Positions 57,828-64,000 of a stretch of DNA of 64,000 nucleotides are shown here, piece after piece. The notes beneath the pieces are model-generated. The model did no database searches, was not told the DNA's origin, and saw only the letters and a list, made by a program, of their open reading frames with translations. Each line of letters begins with the position of its first letter. The stretch's first letter is position 1. The stretch comes from Echinometra lucunter (taxonomy: Eukaryota; Echinodermata; Echinoidea; Camarodonta; Echinometridae). The stretch is taken from contig CM057154.1 in NCBI GenBank assembly GCA_029962745.1, positions 28,555,763 through 28,619,762 on the forward strand. Reading direction: 5' to 3'. The position numbers and the translations under genes are program-made.

Positions 57828-59121
57828 GCTTTTACTAAACACTTGGGTCGCGTAGCACTGGGTATGGGGCGCCAAGTGTTAACTAAGTTATTTGGTCCAA
57901 AACTGCACAATTTAGTGTCAAAAGTTCACTCAAAATTTTATTTCTTTATAGGATTCAGGAACTAGTGTTGTTATCTTCAATTCGAATCCCGGCCCGGAAC
58001 CATCCCGGCAACTTTTCAGTTTTCTTAACGGGATCCCGGTTCGTCCTGGCCTCGAAACGAACCTAGGCTGGATGAATGAATAGATCATCTAAAAACAATC
58101 ATTGGGTTGTCCACACCAGTACTTACATTTCCGGCTGCAATAGCGTAAGCAACATTACTGCTACATGTACGTGCAAACGGAGGTATGTTTGTGATTTGAA
58201 TTTAACGCGCACTTGATTTGTTTGTAATCAAATCAAACCGTGCCGCCACGGCAAATTGTAACTGTTAAACATTCATTCGAAACGTGGGAAAAGAGCAAAC
58301 CAGTCGCGTCGCCCCCCCTGCATGTGCCCTGCAAATTAACTAATGTACTGGCTCGCGATCTCCCGCCAACACAAAAATACGTACGTTCCGCAAAAGCATG
58401 AGCACTTTCGAAGCCAATTTGAAGATCGAGAATCGCCCATGGAGATCACCCCATTAATCATTGATGTCCTTTTGGTACATGTACTTTCGATGTGCAGCAA
58501 AAGTACACACTCTTCAAATTGAAAATTAAAAAATGAGCAATACCTTCAGCATGTATAAAAGAATGGTTCTGCGAGAGAATGCGGCGCAGCGGATTATTGT
58601 ACAATACAATCGCAGTGAAAGCCAAATTAGCTCTCTCGCATTTTGTAAGTACAATTACTAAAGTTTACAACATAAAACATTAATAAGTTATTTATTTTTT
58701 TCTGCCGGAATACGGTCTCAATCGATTGATACCGGAACTGTCTCGGGGCCTCAGACCGCCGGGATTTGATCCCGATCCCGGACTGGCTGACAAAACTATC
58801 AGGAACATGAACCATTTCGTTACAAAATGAAATGCAACAGACGATTTTGCAACAAAACCTCCCACCAATACGAATAAACAGACAGGATTTATAATCAAAT
58901 GCTATATTCACTTCGCCCGGGCATTGACTTTGTTTCGTTACAAACACTTTGTGCATAGCAGAGGGTGGGAGGATCAGTTTACCAGAAAATGCTTGTGGGC
59001 ATGGCTATGAGGGTTTTGGTTACACTGTACACCGACTGTAGTTCTGAACTGCCGAATAACCTAGTTAACACTTGACCCGAGTGTTTTCCAGCGCGACGCG
59101 ACCCGAGTGTTTAGTAAAAGC
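57828..59121. mobile_element. 1.3 kb TIR element with ATCCCGG motifs
   Basis: The left end GCTTTTACTAAACACTTGGG and the complement of the right end, GCTTTTACTAAACACTCGGG, are followed on both sides by CAAGTGTTAACTA and TTATT(T/C)GG. Subterminal clusters of ATCCCGG and CCGGGAT lie at about 57985-58040 and 58720-58790. The core (58100-58650) is CpG-richer and ends in a TATA-like sequence and a donor. No transposase domain is visible. Confidence 0.75.
58554..58644 (+). promoter_or_regulatory. TATA-like box with short phase-0 exon candidate inside the TIR element
   Basis: TATAAAAG (about 58554-58561) is followed by ATG at 58579 and a 22-codon frame (MRRSGLLYNTIAVKAK, then LALSHF) ending in phase 0 at TTT|gtaagt (58645). 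If the TATA box is real, transcription would start near 58585, after this ATG, so the coding reading is doubtful. Another ATG (58563) gives a phase-1 exon. It may be a transposon promoter or an exonised segment. Confidence 0.25.
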
Positions 59122-61421
59122 TAATTACATGTATGTAGGTACATAGAATTTTTGAGCTTTTTCAGTCTTTTGAAATCAGTTTGGAAGATCGTAATAGTAG
59201 TTCTTGAAGTGTCACCTGAAAAGAATTAGTCTTCATATGCCCCCATATTTGAAATAACAAGAAATGGGTTGAGTGATCGACCTGAACATTTGTATGTAGT
59301 CCCATTTACTCATTTCTGTGTGTAGCGCAATCTTTTCAACAAGATTCAGCCAGGTCTTATCATTGTGATAGTTTCAAAACCTCTGGGTATACATCAATTT
59401 TTATTGATCATTTAATGAACCTAAGTTCCCAATTGCTTTGATTATTTTCTTCACATTGTAATCATGTGTCCAAAAATCAAGTTTATCCTTTGAAGCGGTG
59501 AAGGAATTTTTTTTTTTTTTGTGAGACATGCAAACATCAACCAGTATAAATATGTTTGTTCTTCACATTGCCTTCATGCACGTGTACATAATGGCATTTT
59601 CACACTCCCAGTTTTGCTTTTGGGAATGAGAATTTGCTAATTGAAAATATCCTACATGAATTTGTAAGGGCTCCTTTGCGTGAAAGTTGTTTTTATTCCC
59701 ATGTCGCAAAGAATCCATGCATGAAATGAGTGACAACCTGGGGTGAATCTTGGTACGTTGATTAATACGTGGATGTCTTAGATAGAGTGAATAAGTGTAT
59801 GGAACTAACTAATTATGCAGCGATGTTATGTCAGCTGTATGCTGTGATTGATAATGACTGAATTGTATACTTTCCTGGGACAAATGCAATGCATGGAATA
59901 ACTTAGTATTTTTACTTAGCATTTTACTGAGCTGTAAAGTAAAATGACTTAACTCATATTCAGATCATATTCAAGCATTTTACTTTTGACAGCAAACTGA
60001 CTTTAAGGCAAAACACTTAATGATAACCATTTTGACGTCATAGATTCCATCCCAGATAACATGCAATTTAGCCGTATGGAGCATAAATACATGTATCATG
60101 TCTGCGTATAGAATTATATGCCAGCCAGTCCAACTTCCAAAGTAATTTGCTTAAGTCTGCTAGGAAGCTGTCTTGGATTTAGACATAAAATAGCCAAAAG
60201 ATTTGATTCATTACCAAAGCTGGCAGAGTACTTGACATGTATTTAAGCCAAAACCTGAGTACAATAATGTACTTAAAATTCTGATGTAAGAATTGAACTG
60301 CATGCTGGCTCAGATGTGAATGTACATATGTATGTAGTTTGAAATTCAAGGTTTGCAATCTTACTACCTGTAGATGTAGTTAATGCCAGAGAATAATTTA
60401 TTCAAGTTTTTTTTTTTTTTGGGGGGGGGGGGGGAAGAGCTTTTTGAATACTACTCATTCATTATGTCCTTTTACTGAGATATGAGATAAATCATAATAC
60501 ACACCCCAGAAATACAGAATTCATTGATTTATGTCTTTTTTTATGATACATTTATATGATGGCTTAAAAAAATACATATTTTGTTTAGATGAAGGAATAG
60601 TGCTGATTTCTTATGGAAAATCTTATTAAGGCAACTCCTAAATCTTTTGCTATTCCACTGTATTAGAGAGTTATGTAAATCATTATGATACTTGAGACAT
60701 CCATGGATGCTTGTTTTGGAGGTGTCTATGGGAGATCGCTCGTCACTCTCTCAAAACAACAGGAAATGTGCAGCATGCTATGAAAACCAAGGGCAGAGGC
60801 AAAAGGAGTGAAAATGAAAACAGGACTCTCTCACTTAACCCCTTAATGTGTGCTACACACATGTATTATTACCTGAGCTGACATGCAGTACTTTAGATAC
60901 ATGTATATCATCATTACATGGTATTTCTTGTTTAGAGTGCGTTGGGCTATAAATGGAAATTGCATATTGTATTTTTAGATTATTTTAAACTTCTTGCATT
61001 TTGAATATAAGAAGAACTTCTATGTGCATGTATATGCATGTACATGCACAGTCCTGAGCTAAAAAGTTTTACTTCATGAAATGAATTTAAAGAGCTGTAG
61101 TGGTTCATCTATTAGTGGAAATCTAATTTTCTTTTGATTGTCAATGTAGACCTAATGCTGAATTCATGATACTCTTACTGTAGGTCTATAAAGTTTACAG
61201 GTTTTGTGCTACATTGTAGTTATTGTGTAGAGGGCAAGGATCTGCAATTGAGTTTCTAAAAACAAGCATTAAGAAAAAATGTAGTAACATTACAAAAGAA
61301 AAATCACATGAGGCATGAAATTAACATTTTTACATGTATATGGAGTAATATTATGTTCTTATGTATTTTAAAAGGTAAAGAGATTAAATCGGTATTTGGC
61401 CTGAGCTTGTTTTAATTTCAG
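59122..61421. other. Non-coding stretch
   Basis: AT-rich intron-like DNA with many TACATGTA-type palindromes, a T15 tract near 59505 and a T(n)G(n) junction near 60406-60434. No exon-like segment found. Confidence 0.5.
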
Positions 61422-61655
61422 TACTCAAAAGAGGTAAAAATTGAGGCACATGTACCTGAATACCATCACAAAAGTTCATTCAGAGTACATCCCCGACTTA
61501 TAAGAAAGCATTGCTTCCAAGAGCTCCATGCCCGAAGGACGATATGCACGTTGGATGAGGAGGAAAAACGTCACTCCTGGCCCTCTCTCTCTGGCTATCC
61601 CAGGGAACACCCGTACTCCTGCCTTTCAACACCCCCAAAATCAGCCCCATCCTGA
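61422..61655 (+). CDS. 77-codon acceptor-to-stop segment (possible terminal exon)
   Basis: A pyrimidine-rich acceptor (GCTTGTTTTAATTTCAG) ends at 61421. From the next base a frame stays open for 77 codons to TGA (61653-61655): it starts YSKEVKIEAHVPEYHHKSS and later has LDEEEKRHSWPSLSGYP and a proline/serine-rich end. An in-frame TAA lies just inside the intron, so the frame opens only after the splice site. It could follow the phase-0 donor at 55303 directly. An overlapping ATG frame (61528-61713) is the alternative reading. The protein is not recognised. Confidence 0.4.
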   Translation, partial: YSKEVKIEAHVPEYHHKSSFRVHPRLIRKHCFQELHARRTICTLDEEEKRHSWPSLSGYPREHPYSCLSTPPKSAPS

Positions 61656-61794
61656 AAAAAAAAAGCAAAAGAGAGAAAAAAAGGAATTTACTGAATTCAA
61701 GGAAAGGTGCTGAGATGAAGATATTTTTACAGAAGGAAGAGCAAAGAAACTATGATAATAAAAACAAAAAAGAAATTGCTGTGCACAATATTTA

Positions 61795-61840
61795 TTCAGA
61801 GAGAGTGAGTGTAAGAGAGAGAGAAAGAGAGAGAGAGCAT
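61795..61840 (+). repeat. (GA)n-rich tract
   Basis: An imperfect GA repeat broken by GTGAGTGTA and AAAG. Confidence 0.85.
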
Positions 61841-62698
61841 GAGGAATGATCAACAATGAGCAAAGAAAGAAAAAAGAGCGCAAGTGATGATTTGTCTACA
61901 TATATGCACTTACATCTCTCCTGTGAGGAGTGAAGTGAAAGAGCTAAGAATAAATAGCTTTCATATATAGGCAATAATTGGGGGGGGGGACCGGGGGCCC
62001 CATCCCCCCCCCCCCAATCGTTTTCAGTTTCGGGGACATGATAGGGTATGTCCGCAAATTATGAAAGTCTTTTATTTTATATTATTTAGCTTGTTAGCAA
62101 ATTTTCTTTTATGAAAAGCGACACACCATAAAAAGCAGAACTTTTTCTTTTTTTTTTTAAAAAAAGGATTCCCAAAATATGAAATAGATTGATGCCCCTG
62201 CATGCACAGTACTTTGCATTTATCAGATAAAGAATACAAACTAATAGCTTCATCCAAGAGCATAGCCGGTATGTGGCAGGTTTAATATCGATGACTTGCT
62301 GCTCATGTTTACATGCTCAAAGCAATTGTACATCTTGAAAATATAATTGATATGAGAAAGTGTACTTGTAGTAGCATGATATCTTATATTGTGTATGAAA
62401 ATAGGAGCTAAGGTACATAATGTCATTTGTTTGTCAATCCTACACCACAGAGAATCTTGAGTATTTGATATCAATATTCACATATTTTGAATATTGCAAT
62501 TCTTTTAATGATAGGAAAAAACACTTCTTTTGTGTTCCCAAGACAGTGATACTTGCTAGTAGGTCACTTTTAGGCTCCCCACATATCACCTTAAACAAAG
62601 GAGAAAAATCATAGCAAAATCCTTGAAAGTGTTCTGGGATGAGATGGATCAAACTGCCCGAAATAAAAAAAAAGGAAACTTCTCAAACTATCAAAAGA

Positions 62699-62824
62699 AT
62701 GGCCTGTCATCCATCTTCTCCTGATCGTCATGGTAACAGCATGCCCTTAATTCCAGCGTTTCCCCTGCCGGAGCCCTCAATAGCTCGTGACTCAGGGAGG
62801 CTTTCTCTACCAAGGAAGGTTTAG
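62699..62824 (+). CDS. Low-confidence coding-like frame
   Basis: An ATG frame of 41 codons, with an earlier in-frame ATG at 62639, reads MACHPSSPDRHGNSMPLIP and then FPLPEPSIARDSGRLSLPRK before a TAG. Local GC is higher than in the flanks. AAG|gttt could be a weak phase-0 donor before the stop. The minus strand is also open (62691-62882). No homology recognised. Confidence 0.25.
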   Translation: MACHPSSPDRHGNSMPLIPAFPLPEPSIARDSGRLSLPRKV

Positions 62825-63373
62825 CTGTAACAGCTTTATGCTGCTTGATGGATATCACCTTTTTATGAATCAACAATTGCACATGTGTGTCATAGGCTCC
62901 ATTTATAATAATGTTCAGGGTATATTCAAGTTAAAAAAAAAAAATGAGGGAACAATTTTGAGATCTTAATCATTGCTCCAGAGATGTGTGGAAAAAAATT
63001 GCTGCCCTCAACTTCTGTATGGGGAGAAGATATTGTGATACATGTGTAGACAGAATTAATGCTCTCTGGTCATTCTCTGTTAGTTCGTAACTTTTCAAAA
63101 TTCTCAAAGGCAAAATAATGAAAAAAGCATGTCTCTGTGGCCTGAGGAATTTTGCACCAATCAGGCCTATATTTTTATTTTATTTCTAAGTTGAAATGAA
63201 AAAGGCTATTGGAAGGAAACCAGGTTTAAATTAAAAAAATAAAAAATAAAAAAAATCTCCATTGCTGTTATGAGAAATTCCCACACAGGTCATGCACCTG
63301 TATTGATGTGCTTATGTGTCTGTGATTCTCCTGACTGTGCTTATGTGACCATGATGAATCAGAAAGTAGTATA

Positions 63374-63655
63374 CACTATGAACATGACGGACAAAGAAAG
63401 CAGACAAAATAAGCAATCCCTCATTCTACCCTTCACAATGGTTCTGGTAGTCAAAAGAACATCCCTTCACTGCTGTTGTCTAAAATATGTGGAACAGGTG
63501 TCACATGCATATTCCCCTGGAACTACATGATTAAACATAAAAGCTGTGAAGGGATGTTCTTTTGACTACCAGAACCATTGTGAAGGGTAGAATGAGAGGT
63601 TGTTTATTTTGTCCGCTTTCTTTGTCCGCTTTCTTTGTCTGCCATGTTCATAGTG
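63374..63655. repeat. Near-perfect hairpin, about 97/110-bp arms
   Basis: Arms 63374-63470 and 63546-63655 pair almost base for base (CACTATGAACATG against CATGTTCATAGTG; CTACCCTTCACAATGG against CCATTGTGAAGGGTAG), with a 75-bp loop. The right arm carries a tandem GTCCGCTTTCTTT duplication that explains its extra length. Confidence 0.88.
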
Positions 63656-63768
63656 ATATCTTGTCTGCTCAGTGCCACAAAGGTATCATTTCACAGGAAC
63701 TTCTTTTTACAGGTAGAACCCTACAATGGATTATACATGTACACATGGCATTCATAAGCAAAACTGAA

Positions 63769-63903
63769 TGACTACATTTTCAAAATGGTAGATTAACACT
63801 TTGAACATGCTGGATTCAACACTATAAAGGTCGGAATCCAGCATGCATAGTGTTGAATCCAGCATGTTCAAAGTGTTTATCTACCATTTTGAAAATGTAG
63901 TCA
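63769..63903. repeat. Near-perfect hairpin, 56-bp arms
   Basis: Arms 63769-63824 and 63848-63903 differ at about one base around a 23-bp loop. The loop itself contains AATCCAGCATG, a third partial copy of arm sequence. It lies only 114 bp from the previous hairpin. Confidence 0.9.
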
Positions 63904-64000
63904 CTCCTCCACCCGTTTAAATATTGATTTAACATTTTAGTTTTTAGAGAGCATAAGGCTTGTTCACATATGAAGCGGCAAACCCGCAAGGTAGACCTCT

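Noticed and set aside
1..64000. CRISPR arrays, bacterial operons, rRNA genes, viral structural genes
   Set aside because: None seen; the spaced repeats are minisatellites or transposon parts and there are no dense long ORFs.

Overview
The window reads as intergenic and intronic DNA from an animal nuclear genome, most likely a marine invertebrate and plausibly an echinoderm such as a sea urchin. Support: AT-rich DNA with no long intact ORFs, many homopolymer C/G tracts and T(n)G(n) junctions, abundant short inverted-repeat transposons, tRNA-derived SINEs, a decayed non-LTR retrotransposon, intron-like splice signals and very frequent TACATGTA palindromes in the second half. The taxon is inferred from style, not from a diagnostic gene. 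No bacterial gene, rRNA, complete tRNA or CRISPR array was seen.

Left third (1-9.7 kb): a minisatellite, a tRNA-derived SINE, a 1.9 kb fold-back element with tandemly repeated arms, and a 1.5 kb TA-flanked transposon that contains a second, TTAA-flanked transposon. Next, 9.7-29.1 kb is a large direct duplication. Unit A (a 5'-truncated, frameshifted APE/RT non-LTR retrotransposon on the minus strand plus a MITE) and unit B occur as A-B, then a 500-N gap inside a GAA repeat, then A'-C-B'. The 3.4 kb block C is absent from the first copy. It holds a TCGGAT-dense element around a 66-codon open frame, and a tandem array rich in AGGTCAAAGGTCA (nuclear-receptor DR1) sites.

Right half (29-64 kb): many more non-autonomous transposons (hAT-like with 8-bp duplications, and three more TTAA-flanked elements, one of 5.3 kb), four near-perfect hairpins, microsatellite clusters and an interstitial telomere-like tract. 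Scattered through it on the plus strand are short exon-like open segments with good splice sites: ATG-containing candidates ending in phase-0 donors at 32311, 39316, 46044 and 48388 (and, inside a transposon, 58579), an 84-bp phase 0/0 exon at 55219, and a 77-codon acceptor-to-stop segment at 61422. Together they suggest the 5' part of one large host gene with alternative promoters, its main coding exons lying beyond the window. This gene model is inference; I do not recognise the protein.

A theme of the window is elements of about 0.3-1.5 kb, most with terminal inverted repeats, each packed with copies of its own short, often palindromic motif (ACGT, GACGTC, TCGGAT, GAGACGTCTC, ATCCCGG, TACCTG, GGGCAAG, TACGTAG).
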